A stretch of DNA of 64,000 bases from Acidobacteriaceae bacterium KBS 146 (GCA_000688615.1 JHVA01000001.1:682001-746000); one strand, 5' to 3'; numbered from the stretch's first letter, positions 25,001-35,095 are shown. Translations and numbers: made by a program. Notes: generated from the sequence alone by a model not told the origin.

Positions 25001-25942
25001 ATGGCACGTCCTTACTGGTCGGGGCAGGTACAGATTTCGCTGGTGTCTTTCGGCGTGAAGCTTTTTGTTGCGACAGAGGCGAAGAGCGAGATTCGGTTTC
25101 ATCAGATAAGCCGGAAGACCGGTGAGCGAGTGCGTCACCAGAAGGTGGCGGCGAGCCAGCTGGAAGATAATCCGACCGAGGCCGGCGAAGCGCTGGAAAA
25201 GAGCGACATCGTGAAGGGTTACGAGTATCGGAAGGGCGAGTACGTCACGATTGAACCGAAGGAGTTGGAAGAGCTTCGTATTCCGTCCAAACACTCGATC
25301 GAGGTGTCGCAGTTTGTGGATCTGGATGAACTGACACCGGAGTACATGGAGAAGCCGTACTTTATCGTGCCGGAGGATGACGTACAAGCTGAGGCATATG
25401 CCGTGGTTCGAGCTGCGTTAAAAAAGACCAAGAAAGCGGCCTTGGGAAAGATCGCGTTTGGCGGACGGGAACATGTCTTCGCGATTGCTGCCGATGAGAA
25501 TGACAAGCTGGGCGGAATGATGGGCTACACCATGCGCTACCAGGAAGAGCTTCGGAATCCTGCAGACTACTTCAAAGACATCAAGAAGGTCGCGGTCAAT
25601 GAAGATTCGTTGCAGCTGGCGATGGAGCTGATCAAGCGCAAGGCCTCGAAGTTTGATCCCAGCAAGTTCAAAGATCAGTATGAGGCTGCGGTCCGGGAGT
25701 TGGTGGAGGCAAAGATTCAGCATGTGCCAGTCCCAACGGAAGAGGTGGAGGCGCCTCGCCGTGGCCAGGTTATCAATCTGATGGATGCTTTGCGCAAGAG
25801 TGTCGTAGGCGGCGATGCCGCCGAGAGCCAGACGGCCAAGAAGAAGCCGGCGACTTCAGCGAAAGCAACTGCATCGAAGGAAAAGAAGGGTATTTCGTTA
25901 GTGAAATCGGCGAAGTCTTCCGGCAAGCGCAAATCGGCATAG
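25001..25942 (+). CDS. ku: Non-homologous end joining protein Ku
   Basis: A 313-residue bacterial Ku, which binds DNA ends as a homodimer and recruits LigD. It opens with MARPYWSGQVQISLVSFGVKLF, has the bridge region KGYEYRKGEYVTIEPKEL, and PADYFKDIKKVAVNEDSLQLA in the C-terminal core. The tail is rich in Lys, Ala and Ser (about residues 270-313), a known Ku C-terminal variation thought to aid DNA contact. ATG 25001 has GAGG about eight bases upstream. ligD follows 48 bases later. Confidence 0.95.
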   Translation: MARPYWSGQVQISLVSFGVKLFVATEAKSEIRFHQISRKTGERVRHQKVAASQLEDNPTEAGEALEKSDIVKGYEYRKGEYVTIEPKELEELRIPSKHSIEVSQFVDLDELTPEYMEKPYFIVPEDDVQAEAYAVVRAALKKTKKAALGKIAFGGREHVFAIAADENDKLGGMMGYTMRYQEELRNPADYFKDIKKVAVNEDSLQLAMELIKRKASKFDPSKFKDQYEAAVRELVEAKIQHVPVPTEEVEAPRRGQVINLMDALRKSVVGGDAAESQTAKKKPATSAKATASKEKKGISLVKSAKSSGKRKSA

Positions 25943-25990
25943 TTTCCGACTGCACGCCGAGAACCTCGCCGAGTTAACGCAGGAGCGAGA

Positions 25991-28732
25991 ATGGCGGGTT
26001 CCAAGAAGGCTGTAAAGACGTCGAGTAAGACCTCAAAGAAATCAGCTGCGACAAAAAGACCAAAGATCCCTGGATCCGACACGGCAGCAAACGCAGTCGA
26101 CGAACAGCTCTCTCGTTACCGCTCGATGCGTGACTTCAACATCACAGCGGAACCAAGCGGCGGCCACGAAAAGGAAGGCAGGTCACAGGGACTTCCCTTC
26201 TGCGTCCAAAAGCACGCTGCTTCCCACCTTCATTACGATTTTCGGCTGGGGTGGAATGGAGTTCTGAAGAGCTGGGCGATTGCGAAAGGTCCGAGCTACT
26301 TCACCGGAGATAAGCGCCTAGCGGTCCAGGTGGAAGATCACCCGATGGAGTATGGGGGCTTCGAAGGAATTATTCCTCAGGGACAGTATGGCGGCGGCAC
26401 CGTAATGTTGTGGGATCAGGGGACATGGGAGCCTCAGGCGAACTATAGCGACGTCGACGCAGGCCTGAAAGATGGCAGTCTTAAATTTGTTCTCCACGGA
26501 GAGAAGCTCCGAGGAAAGTGGGCGCTGATCCGGATGGGGGGCAAGTGGCAGAAAGAGAAGAAGCCGAACTGGCTTTTGATAAAAGAGCATGATGAGTTCG
26601 AACGCAAGCAGGATGAAACACCTGTCACCGAAGCAGAACCTGACAGCGTTGTAACGCAGCGGTCGATCGAGGAGATTGCCCGCAACGAAGACCATGTCTG
26701 GAATTCGAAGGACACACGCTCGGGGGCGAAAGCGTGGTTTCGCCAGGAGACCCAAAATCAGGAGCCAAAGACCTCCACGAAACTAGAAATGAAAGAATTA
26801 GCGAAGAAGATCAAAGACCTACCTCAGGGTCGTCAGCCTGATTTCATTCCTCCACAGCTTGCATCGATGGCGGAGACTCCGCCTTCGGGTGCAGGATGGC
26901 TTCACGAACTGAAGCTTGACGGCTACAGGATGCAAGCAAGGAAAGACGGAAGTCGTGTTCAGATGCTGACACGAACGGGCCTTGATTGGACTTCACGTAT
27001 GCGTTCGGTCGCCAATCAGATCGCCAACCTTGCGGCCGATAAGGTGACCCTTGATGGCGAGGTCGTCGTAGTTGCACCTAATGGAACGACCAGCTTTGCC
27101 GATCTGCAGGCCTCCATGCAGGAAGGAGCAAAGAATCCACTTACCTATTTTGCTTTTGACCTGCTGCACCTGGATGGCAAAGACACACGCGATCTGCCGC
27201 TCAAGCAACGCAAAGAGTTGTTAGCTTCGTTGCTGGACGGATTCGGCAGCGATCAGCTGCGGCTCAGTGAGCATATTGAAACGGGCGGCGCCGAGTTGTT
27301 GCACGAAGCCTGCAAACTGCAAGCTGAAGGCATCGTCTCGAAGAGGTCTACGGGGAAATACATCTCCGGCCGAGGTCGTGACTGGCTAAAGATGAAATGC
27401 CTGCATGAGCAGGAATTTGTGGTTGGAGGATTTACTCTGCCCACCAATAAAATCCATGGGGTGGGTGCCCTGCTGTTGGGATACTACGAGAAAGGAAAAC
27501 TGGTTTACGCGGGACGAACTGGAACTGGCTTTACACAAAAGACTCACCGGCTGCTGCGAGATCGCCTGGAGGATCTAAAACAAACGAAGACTTCGTTTGT
27601 GGCATTGCCCAACGATGCGAAGAAGGGTGCAATCTGGGTAAAGCCTGAGATGGTCGTGCAGGTTCGCTTTGCAACATGGACCGCGGATGACCTGGTCAGA
27701 CAGGCAGCGTTTCTGGGCCTGAGAGAAGATAAAGCTGCGAACGAGGTTACACGCGAGGAATCTCACGTTTCACTGGGACCGAGACAGTCTCGGAAATCTA
27801 CTCGCGGCGCCAGTGGAGACGCCGTGGCGATCAAGCATTCGCCCACATCTAAGAGCCAGAATGCGTCTGAGCACGCACCAATTCGGCTGACACATCCGGA
27901 GAAGGTCCTTGATGCTGAATCTGGCATGACCAAACAGATGTTAGCCGATTATTACTGGGCGGTTGCGGAGAAGATGCTACCTCATATTGAGGATCGTCCA
28001 GTAAGTCTGGTGCGCTGTCCGGAGGGAGCGGGAGAGCCCTGCTTCTTTCAAAAGCACGTGAACTCGATGCTGCCAAAGGGAATTGGAAGCGTGGATATCG
28101 CTGACAAAAACGGCAAGGTAGAGCCGTATATTACGCTCAACACCGCGGAGGCTCTCGCAGGACTGGCGCAGTTGGGCGTACTGGAGGTCCATCCCTGGGG
28201 CTCACGGAACGAAGATCTGGAGCATCCGGACCGAATCGTGTTTGATCTCGATCCTGATGAAGACTTGCCATGGACTGAAGTCGTTCGCGCTGCAATGGAA
28301 GTCCGTGACCGAATGAAGAAGCTTGGGATAGAGAGCTTTGTGAAGACGACCGGCGGCAAAGGACTGCACATTGTCTTCCCAATCAAACCGGAGCATGCGT
28401 GGCCCGAGGTCAAGGAGTTTGCTCGGCAGTTCGTAAGCGCGATGGAGAAAGACTCCCCACAGCGTTATTTGACCAAGATGACGAAGGCGGCACGTAAAGG
28501 AAAGATCTATCTCGACTACTTAAGAAATGAACGAGGTGCGACCTCAGTTGCGGCTTATTCGCCTCGCGCTCGCGTGGGAGCCGCGGTTTCGATGCCGCTA
28601 AGCTGGACTGAGCTCAAGAAGATGACAGAGCGTCCTACATTTCACGTCGCTGATTTTGCTGACTGGAGACCCCGCCTAAAAAAAGATCCGTGGGAAGACA
28701 TCGAAAAAGTGAGACAACGGCTGAAGTTGTGA
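25991..28732 (+). CDS. ligD: Multifunctional end-joining DNA ligase LigD (phosphoesterase-ligase-polymerase)
   Basis: A 913-residue LigD with three domains. The order is 3'-phosphoesterase (about 65-190; QKHAASHLHYDFRLGW, histidine/aspartate site), ATP-dependent ligase (about 290-580; motif I ELKLDGYRMQAR with Lys near 308), and archaeo-eukaryotic primase-type polymerase (about 630-913; FDLDPDEDLPW metal site near 752, KTTGGKGLHIVFP). A basic N-terminal tail precedes the first domain. AGGAG lies six bases before the ATG. This order matches the Pseudomonas-type LigD and not the polymerase-first mycobacterial type. It forms a two-gene end-joining operon with ku. Confidence 0.95.
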   Translation: MAGSKKAVKTSSKTSKKSAATKRPKIPGSDTAANAVDEQLSRYRSMRDFNITAEPSGGHEKEGRSQGLPFCVQKHAASHLHYDFRLGWNGVLKSWAIAKGPSYFTGDKRLAVQVEDHPMEYGGFEGIIPQGQYGGGTVMLWDQGTWEPQANYSDVDAGLKDGSLKFVLHGEKLRGKWALIRMGGKWQKEKKPNWLLIKEHDEFERKQDETPVTEAEPDSVVTQRSIEEIARNEDHVWNSKDTRSGAKAWFRQETQNQEPKTSTKLEMKELAKKIKDLPQGRQPDFIPPQLASMAETPPSGAGWLHELKLDGYRMQARKDGSRVQMLTRTGLDWTSRMRSVANQIANLAADKVTLDGEVVVVAPNGTTSFADLQASMQEGAKNPLTYFAFDLLHLDGKDTRDLPLKQRKELLASLLDGFGSDQLRLSEHIETGGAELLHEACKLQAEGIVSKRSTGKYISGRGRDWLKMKCLHEQEFVVGGFTLPTNKIHGVGALLLGYYEKGKLVYAGRTGTGFTQKTHRLLRDRLEDLKQTKTSFVALPNDAKKGAIWVKPEMVVQVRFATWTADDLVRQAAFLGLREDKAANEVTREESHVSLGPRQSRKSTRGASGDAVAIKHSPTSKSQNASEHAPIRLTHPEKVLDAESGMTKQMLADYYWAVAEKMLPHIEDRPVSLVRCPEGAGEPCFFQKHVNSMLPKGIGSVDIADKNGKVEPYITLNTAEALAGLAQLGVLEVHPWGSRNEDLEHPDRIVFDLDPDEDLPWTEVVRAAMEVRDRMKKLGIESFVKTTGGKGLHIVFPIKPEHAWPEVKEFARQFVSAMEKDSPQRYLTKMTKAARKGKIYLDYLRNERGATSVAAYSPRARVGAAVSMPLSWTELKKMTERPTFHVADFADWRPRLKKDPWEDIEKVRQRLKL

Positions 28733-28753
28733 ATCGGGGCTCGCGATAGCAGA

Positions 28754-29638
28754 TTATGTTTTGCCCATGGGAATGGCTGGGTGGTTCAGCTCCATGACAA
28801 GACATTTCGCAGCGCCGCCAGCTTTGAGAAACTCATCCAGTGCCAGCGAAATCATCTGAAAACCTGCGGTTTCCAAACGTTCTCTCAATTTTTCGCTGAC
28901 GTTATTGAGCAGGATCGTTCGATCCAGGTTGATCGCATTGCACGCGAAGTTGCAGGCATCTTCCTCTGACACCGGGATCCGTTTGGCCATTGGATAGTAG
29001 TCTTCGATTCTCGCTAGAGATGCAGTCCCAAAGGCTGGCGGGTAATACAGGATGTAGCCGTCTGCCAGTGGGGCAAAGCAGGTATCGAGATGATAAAAAC
29101 GTGGATCAACGAGATGCAAAGACACTACCTCGATGTTTAAGCTGCGGGAGAGGAATGCATGGCTCTCTTTCGTGGTGCGCATTCCATATCCGGCCCAAAG
29201 AAGCGAACGATCGTTTGAGAAGAGAGCATCTCCTTCTCCCTCGAACGAGATCTCTCGGGGAAGTTCGATGATGGTATAGCCGCGGCTTGAAAACCATCTC
29301 CGGAAGAAGTTCTCTTCTGGTTGCCGCTCAATGTGCCGGAAGCTGCTGAGAATAACGATGCCATTGTGCTCGAGTCCGGCGTTGGCGGTAAAAACCATAT
29401 CCGGAAGACCAGACTGCGGCTCCAGCAACATCACGTCTGCAATCCCGCGGAGTGCGTGGTAAAGGGATCGCCATTGTTCGAGGGCGCGTGCAGACGAGGT
29501 CGCGTGAAGATTGCCAGTCATCCACGGATTGATCACATAATTTACATCGTAGAAGCGTGGCGGACACATCAGGTACGCGTGCCGCATCGTCGCAACAGGG
29601 AAAAACTCGTGGGAGACCTGGACGGACTGCGTGCTCAT
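28754..29638 (-). CDS. Arginine dihydrolase / dimethylargininase-like guanidino-group enzyme
   Basis: A 294-residue amidinotransferase-superfamily protein. The block YLMCPPRFYDVNYVINPWM resembles the N-terminal catalytic part of cyanobacterial arginine dihydrolase (ArgZ/AgrE), while dimethylargininases and arginine deiminases are more distant relatives. Candidate catalytic residues are the acidic site in FEGEGDALF, the histidine in RFYHLDTCFAPL and the nucleophile in GGAAKCLVME. ATG 29638 has GGAAGGTG upstream. Convergent with ligD, 21 bases between stops. The product (ornithine plus ammonia, or citrulline) cannot be settled by eye. Confidence 0.75.
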   Translation of the reverse strand: MSTQSVQVSHEFFPVATMRHAYLMCPPRFYDVNYVINPWMTGNLHATSSARALEQWRSLYHALRGIADVMLLEPQSGLPDMVFTANAGLEHNGIVILSSFRHIERQPEENFFRRWFSSRGYTIIELPREISFEGEGDALFSNDRSLLWAGYGMRTTKESHAFLSRSLNIEVVSLHLVDPRFYHLDTCFAPLADGYILYYPPAFGTASLARIEDYYPMAKRIPVSEEDACNFACNAINLDRTILLNNVSEKLRERLETAGFQMISLALDEFLKAGGAAKCLVMELNHPAIPMGKT

Positions 29639-29740
29639 CCTGCACCTTCCATGGATGAGCATGGCCGATCTTCGAACCGAGCGTCAACACTAATGATTAT
29701 GCAATTCGTATTGGATAATCATGCAAGAAAGCGCTTCGAT

Positions 29741-29781
29741 GAACAAAAGAAACCCGCCATTTCGGCGGGCTTCTTTTGTTC
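29741..29781. terminator. Strong bidirectional intrinsic terminator
   Basis: GAACAAAAGAA pairs with TTCTTTTGTTC, and inside it CCCGCC (29753-29758) pairs with GGCGGG (29764-29769), with one A-C mismatch between the helices. The A- and T-rich lower stem gives T-runs in both directions. It lies 14 bases after the RND pump gene stop (minus strand), which it most likely terminates. Confidence 0.85.
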
Positions 29782-29794
29782 GATCAGGGCCAAT

Positions 29795-32700
29795 CTACCG
29801 AGAGATCGTTACCTGCTGTTGCTCGATTGGTGCGACATCATCGTCACATCCTTCAGGACGGGGACGCGGCCTTGAACTGAAGCGAACAAGGATACTCTTG
29901 ACCACAACGTATAGAACCGGAATGAAAAACAGGTTCAAGACGGTCGAGAGCACCATGCCTCCCACGATCGCGGTACCTACAGAGTGGCGGCCGAGAGCAC
30001 CTGCACCCGATGCGAAGTAGAGTGGAAGCACGCCCAGGATGAACGCGATTGAGGTCATCAGAATAGGACGCAATCGAAGTTCTGCAGCGACGACCGCGGC
30101 TTCGATTACACCTTTTCCATGTTCGATCTGCTGCTCTGCAAACTCGACGATCAAAATCGAGTTCTTCGCTGACAGACCGATCAGCATGACCAGACCAATT
30201 TGAACGTAGACGTCGTCGACGAGACCTCGGGCTGAAACCAGACTGAGGGCTCCGAGAACGGCCATCGGAACTGCAAGCAGAATGATGAAGGGCAGAACCC
30301 AGCTTTCATACTGAGCGGCGAGTGTCAGATAGACCACCAAGAGCCCGAGTCCGAAGATGATCGCAGCCTTACCGCTCGATTCGATTTCCTCGAGAGCAAG
30401 ACCCGTCCAGGAGTACATCATGCCCTGGATCTTGTTCTTCTCGAAGAGCTCCTGCATCTTCTGGAGGCCCTGCCCAGAACTGAGGCCTGGAGCTGCAGCA
30501 CCATCGATCTCGGCTGAACGGAAGATGTTGTAGTGATAAATGACCTGTGGGCCGGAGGTTTCACGAATACTTACGAGGTTGTCGAGCGGAATCATCTGGC
30601 CGCTGTCAGAACGGACATAGAACTGGCGCAGATCCTTCGAATTACGACGGAATTCCTGATCAGCCTGGATGTAGACGCGATAGGACCTGTTGTTGAAGTC
30701 AAAGTCATTGACGTAACTGGATCCCATATAGGTCCCGAGAGAGGACGTAATCTGGGCCAGAGGAACGCCGATTGCTTTAGCTTTCTCACGATCGATGGTG
30801 ACAAAAAGTTGCGGATCGTTCGACGTGTAAGGCGTGTAGAGGCCAACCAGACCTGAATGAGGATCGCGACTCTGGCCCACCATTGTGTGCGCGATACGAT
30901 CGATGTCCTCAAAGGTGTTTCGTCCCTGATCCTGCAACATGAACTGGAAGCCGCCGACGGAACCGATGCCCTGAATTGCGGGGGGTTCGAAGGCGGCTAC
31001 CAGACCACCGGGAACCTGTAGCAACTTGGGCGCGATTTCGGCGACGATATCGTGAGCTGAATGGCCCGCGCCTTTCTTACTGCGCTCCTCGATGGGCTTG
31101 AGCGGAGCGAAGATCACGCCTGAGTTAGGTGAGCTTCCACCTGCGAGCGAGAAACCCATTACTGAGAATGTTCCGAAGACATCATCGTTCTGCCGGATGA
31201 TGGCGGCTGCGCGATCTGCCAGTTCGGTGGTATAGGCGAGAGATGCTCCAGGAGGCGCCTGCACCAGATTGATGAAATAGTTCTGATCTTCGGAAGGCAC
31301 GAAGGCGGTCGGGACATGGTTATACATGTAGACCGTGCCGGCGAGGCCAGCAGCAAAGAGCAAAAGCATCACGGTACGCAGTCTGACCACATGGGTCACA
31401 AGATAGGCGTAACCGGCGATGACCTTCTGAAGCCCTTTTTCAAAGAGACCCAGCAGGCCTCCATGAGCCCGTTCCGGGCGAAGCAGGATGGCAGCCAATG
31501 CGGGGGAAAGGGTAAGTGCGTTGAAAGCCGAGATCGCAATCGAAAACGCAATCGTTAGCGAAAACTGCTTGTAAAGAATACCCGTGGTTCCGGGGAAAAA
31601 GCTCACCGGGATGAAGACGGAGATCAGCACCAGTGAAGTCGCAATTACCGCACTTGTGACCTCAGCCATGGCGTCTGAAGTCGCACGATGACTGTCGCAA
31701 TGTTGATCGTGAATATGGCGCTGCACGTTTTCGATTACAACGATAGCGTCGTCAACGACAAGCCCCGTAGCCAGGACGATACCGAAGAGGGTCAGAGAGT
31801 TGATTGAAAACCCGAAGGCCTTGATGAAGGCGAAGGTTCCAATGAGTGAGACCGGGATGGTGGCAGCCGGAATGATCGTCGCGCGCCAGTCCTGAAGGAA
31901 GAAGAAGATCACAACGATAACGATGATGATCGCTTCAAACAGCGTGTGGACGACGTCTCTGACAGAGTCGCCGACGACCGTCGTGGTGTCGAATGCGACA
32001 ACGTATTGCAATCCAGGAGGAAATGATTTCGATAGTTCCAGCAGAACCGCTTTGCACTGCCTGTCGACTTCAAGAGCATTGGCGTTGGAAAGCTGCTGCA
32101 CACCGAGACCGACCGCATCCCCGCCTGAAAACTTCAACATGGTGTCGTAGCTTTCAGCCCCCACCTGAGCGCGGCCGACATCTTTGAGGAGGACAAGACC
32201 ACCGCTGTTCGGTGAGTTCTTGAGAATGATGTTTTCGAATTGACGGGGATCAGAGAGCCGTCCAACTACTCGCACGGCCATCTGGTAGTCTTGCTTGCTG
32301 TCGGCTGGAGGGCGACCAAGCTGACCTGCAGCGACTTCGACGTTCTGTTCCGAAAGCGCATTGGTAACATCGAGAGCCGTGAGCCCACGGGCTGCAAGTC
32401 TTGCGGGATCGAGCCAGATGCGCATCGCGTACTTGCGCTCACCAAAAATGATGACATCGCCTACGCCCGGAACACGCTTAAGGGCGTCCTTGACGTACAC
32501 ATCCAGATAGTTGGAGATGAATTCCTGAGAATACTTCCCTCCCTGGGCAAATACACCGGCTGCAAAAACGAAGTTGCTATTCGCTTTCGTAATGGTGATA
32601 CCGGTTGCATTGACCGTGGCAGGCAGACGTCCCTGCGCAGAGGCGACACGATTCTGCACGTCGACGGCAGCGATCGAGAGGTCATATCCCGTACGGAAGG

Positions 32701-32980
32701 TAATGGTGATCTGAGAGGTTCCGTCATTTGAGCTGGTAGAGCTCATATAACGCATGCCTTCGACGCCATTGATCGCGGTCTCTAGCGGAATCGTCACAGC
32801 AGATTCCACGATCTGCGAGTTAGCACCAATATAGTTGCTGGTTACGACAACCTGCGGAGGCGCCAGCTGCGGATACAAAGAGATCGGCAGCGTCGGAATG
32901 ACGACGGCACCTGCCAGAACGATCAGCAGAGCGCAGACCGTAGCGAAGATCGGACGGCGGATGAAGAAATCTACAAACAA
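29795..32980 (-). CDS. RND-family efflux pump inner-membrane transporter (HAE1 type)
   Basis: A 1061-residue AcrB-like proton-driven multidrug pump. It opens with MFVDFFIRRPIFATVCALLI, has twelve expected membrane segments, and TM4 holds GLVVDDAIVVIENV with the paired aspartates of the proton relay. The second half has the matching GLSAKNSILIVEFA. The C-terminal tail is Arg/Pro-rich. The start codon is TTG 32980, supported by AGAGG six bases upstream. The adaptor gene is 103 bases upstream. No outer-membrane channel gene follows; a terminator does. Confidence 0.95.
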   Translation of the reverse strand: MFVDFFIRRPIFATVCALLIVLAGAVVIPTLPISLYPQLAPPQVVVTSNYIGANSQIVESAVTIPLETAINGVEGMRYMSSTSSNDGTSQITITFRTGYDLSIAAVDVQNRVASAQGRLPATVNATGITITKANSNFVFAAGVFAQGGKYSQEFISNYLDVYVKDALKRVPGVGDVIIFGERKYAMRIWLDPARLAARGLTALDVTNALSEQNVEVAAGQLGRPPADSKQDYQMAVRVVGRLSDPRQFENIILKNSPNSGGLVLLKDVGRAQVGAESYDTMLKFSGGDAVGLGVQQLSNANALEVDRQCKAVLLELSKSFPPGLQYVVAFDTTTVVGDSVRDVVHTLFEAIIIVIVVIFFFLQDWRATIIPAATIPVSLIGTFAFIKAFGFSINSLTLFGIVLATGLVVDDAIVVIENVQRHIHDQHCDSHRATSDAMAEVTSAVIATSLVLISVFIPVSFFPGTTGILYKQFSLTIAFSIAISAFNALTLSPALAAILLRPERAHGGLLGLFEKGLQKVIAGYAYLVTHVVRLRTVMLLLFAAGLAGTVYMYNHVPTAFVPSEDQNYFINLVQAPPGASLAYTTELADRAAAIIRQNDDVFGTFSVMGFSLAGGSSPNSGVIFAPLKPIEERSKKGAGHSAHDIVAEIAPKLLQVPGGLVAAFEPPAIQGIGSVGGFQFMLQDQGRNTFEDIDRIAHTMVGQSRDPHSGLVGLYTPYTSNDPQLFVTIDREKAKAIGVPLAQITSSLGTYMGSSYVNDFDFNNRSYRVYIQADQEFRRNSKDLRQFYVRSDSGQMIPLDNLVSIRETSGPQVIYHYNIFRSAEIDGAAAPGLSSGQGLQKMQELFEKNKIQGMMYSWTGLALEEIESSGKAAIIFGLGLLVVYLTLAAQYESWVLPFIILLAVPMAVLGALSLVSARGLVDDVYVQIGLVMLIGLSAKNSILIVEFAEQQIEHGKGVIEAAVVAAELRLRPILMTSIAFILGVLPLYFASGAGALGRHSVGTAIVGGMVLSTVLNLFFIPVLYVVVKSILVRFSSRPRPRPEGCDDDVAPIEQQQVTISR

Positions 32981-33083
32981 GATGAACCTCTTACCGGCAC
33001 GGTTGGCACCGGAAAATACAATCGCCTTCGCGGCATCCTGGCTTAGAAGCCGACCGAAGGGAGAAGTTACCCTTCAACCATCC

Positions 33084-34187
33084 CTAGCCCATCGGCTGGA
33101 CGGGAGCACCATCCTGCAAAAACTGCAGTCCGGAAACGATAACCTTATCGTTCGGCTTCAGCCCACTTATTACTGGATAGCTGTTGCCGATTGGCTCGCC
33201 AAGAATGACCGGGACCTGATGAGCCGCGTACTTTCCATCCTTGGCCGCCGCTACGAATACGAACGACTGGCCACCGATGCGGGTCACTGCAAGAACAGGA
33301 ACGACAGGTGACGAATTCGTATTCCAGGTCACGCGAGCCTTGACCAGTTGCTCTGTACGAAGTCCTTTAGTTCCGCGGGGAATCGGCGCTTTCGCCAGAA
33401 TACTTTGAAGGCCGTTATCCACCTGAGGCGAGAGAAAGTTTACAGTCGACTTGACGAGGGTTTTTCCATCTGTATCAATAATTTCGACCGGGAGACCGGT
33501 CCGGATTTCGCCAGCTCGCTCGGTGGGAATAAAGATATAGGCTTCAAGATCGACATTCTCATCGACTGTGGTCAATACCGTTGATGAGGAGACGTAATCC
33601 CCAACGTGGACCGGAACGTCACCGACCACGCCGGCAAACGGCGCGCGTATCTGGAAGTAACCAAGTTGCTGCTCTTGGGTCTGCGTCAGCGCGGCATTTG
33701 CGTCGTAATCGGCCTTCGAATTTTCGTACGCCTGGGTAGCCTGATCGAATGCGTCACGTGAAACTACACCCGCTTCGTACAGTTTCTTTTGCCGTTCCAC
33801 CTGAATCTTGTTGTAGTCGTACAGCGCTTTTTTCTGAGCCTGAGTTCCCTGCTGAGACTGGACAGCTGCAGATTGTTTTAGAGGATCGATCTGCATCAAA
33901 ACCTGCCCTGCTCTGACCACGTCTCCGGACTTTACAAAGATTCGGGTGAGATTACCATCCACCTGTGGTTGCAGGGTTGCCGACCGTCTTCCTTTTATGG
34001 TCGAAACATAGGTGTCCGAAGCGGGGACCGGCGACAAAGAAACAGCTTCCACTTTAACCGGCATCGCTTGCGGCGGCGGAGCTGCAGCAGCCTCATGTTT
34101 GCATCCGGACAATGAGACGCCGAGTGCTGCACTGGCAGCCAGCGAAAGTACAAACTTTAAAGATTTCGAAGATACGATCTCGGACAA
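33084..34187 (-). CDS. RND efflux periplasmic adaptor lipoprotein (AcrA-like)
   Basis: A 367-residue membrane fusion protein. The N-terminal lipobox LSGC (lipid-anchored Cys at 29) follows a hydrophobic signal. The barrel-sandwich half-motifs are VKSGDVVRAGQVLMQID and IRAPFAGVVGDVPVHVGDYV, with an alpha-helical hairpin of two Gln/Ala-rich arms between them (about 105-165). It bridges the RND pump to an outer-membrane channel encoded elsewhere. Same strand as, and upstream of, the pump gene. Confidence 0.93.
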   Translation of the reverse strand: MSEIVSSKSLKFVLSLAASAALGVSLSGCKHEAAAAPPPQAMPVKVEAVSLSPVPASDTYVSTIKGRRSATLQPQVDGNLTRIFVKSGDVVRAGQVLMQIDPLKQSAAVQSQQGTQAQKKALYDYNKIQVERQKKLYEAGVVSRDAFDQATQAYENSKADYDANAALTQTQEQQLGYFQIRAPFAGVVGDVPVHVGDYVSSSTVLTTVDENVDLEAYIFIPTERAGEIRTGLPVEIIDTDGKTLVKSTVNFLSPQVDNGLQSILAKAPIPRGTKGLRTEQLVKARVTWNTNSSPVVPVLAVTRIGGQSFVFVAAAKDGKYAAHQVPVILGEPIGNSYPVISGLKPNDKVIVSGLQFLQDGAPVQPMG

Positions 34188-34387
34188 GGGTCTCTCTCCT
34201 CACAAACTACACAGAACTACAGTTCTACTGTTCGCCTCTGTCGTTCTCCGGAAGATTGGACGAGACAGAAAGCCGCAGGATGCTCAAATTTAGCCGTGCA
34301 AATAACTTTAGTGTTTTAGCTTAGATGACGGTATCCGTTCAAAGATGCGCAAAAAGGAGAGCCTCAGGGACCAGTTCCGCCCCGCTT

Positions 34388-35095
34388 TCAATCTTCGGCT
34401 CGCAGTTTCTGAGAAAAAGAGAAAGGGTTAAAGTTTTCATGCCGGTCGAACGCATCTGCTCCTTCGGCTTGTTTGAGCCAATGAATCACCCCATAGGTTA
34501 GGGGTGTTGCCAGGATCTCGTACCCAACCTTGAGGAGATAGCCAGTAGCTATCATATTCCCCAAAATACGCAGCGGTACGATTCCACCAAAGGTGAGAAA
34601 AACGACAATTGTCGTATCAACCGCCTGTCCGATAATGGTCGAGCCGATGGTACGGGTCCAAAGCATCCGACCGTTTGTGAGCAGTTTGAGCCGGGCCATG
34701 GTGTAGGAGTTGGCAAACTCGCCGGCCCAAAAAGCTATCAGACTGGCAGCGAGAATTCGCGGGATAAACCCAAAGACAGTCGCGAATGCCTTCTGATTGG
34801 GCCATCCCGGAGCGGGTGGAAGAGCAATCGTGATGGCTCCTATTAGATAGAGCAATGCAGTTCCAAAGAAACCCAACCATATTGCCCTGCGAGAGGCGGC
34901 GAAACCGTACACCTCGGTGAAGACGTCTCCGAAGATATATGTGATCGGGAAGAGGAGGATTGCCCCGCTCACAGCAAATGAGCCGATGAGACAGACCTTC
35001 TGGGCTACAAGATTGGAAACCAGCAGGATGACCACAAATGCGGTCGTCAAGGCGTCGAGATATTTGTAACGGGAAATGGCCAACTGATTTGTCAT
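34388..35095 (-). CDS. yhhQ: YhhQ-family queuosine precursor transporter
   Basis: A 235-residue VUT/YhhQ-family membrane protein. YhhQ imports 7-cyano-7-deazaguanine-type queuosine precursors. Six hydrophobic segments are seen. Conserved blocks are GAILLFPITYIFGDVFTEVYGF, FWAGEFANSYTMARLK and GSTIIGQAVDTTIVVFLTFGG. The family call is firm; the exact ligand is inferred from the family. A palindrome (35151-35163) lies between its start and tRNA-Glu. Confidence 0.9.
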   Translation of the reverse strand: MTNQLAISRYKYLDALTTAFVVILLVSNLVAQKVCLIGSFAVSGAILLFPITYIFGDVFTEVYGFAASRRAIWLGFFGTALLYLIGAITIALPPAPGWPNQKAFATVFGFIPRILAASLIAFWAGEFANSYTMARLKLLTNGRMLWTRTIGSTIIGQAVDTTIVVFLTFGGIVPLRILGNMIATGYLLKVGYEILATPLTYGVIHWLKQAEGADAFDRHENFNPFSFSQKLRAED

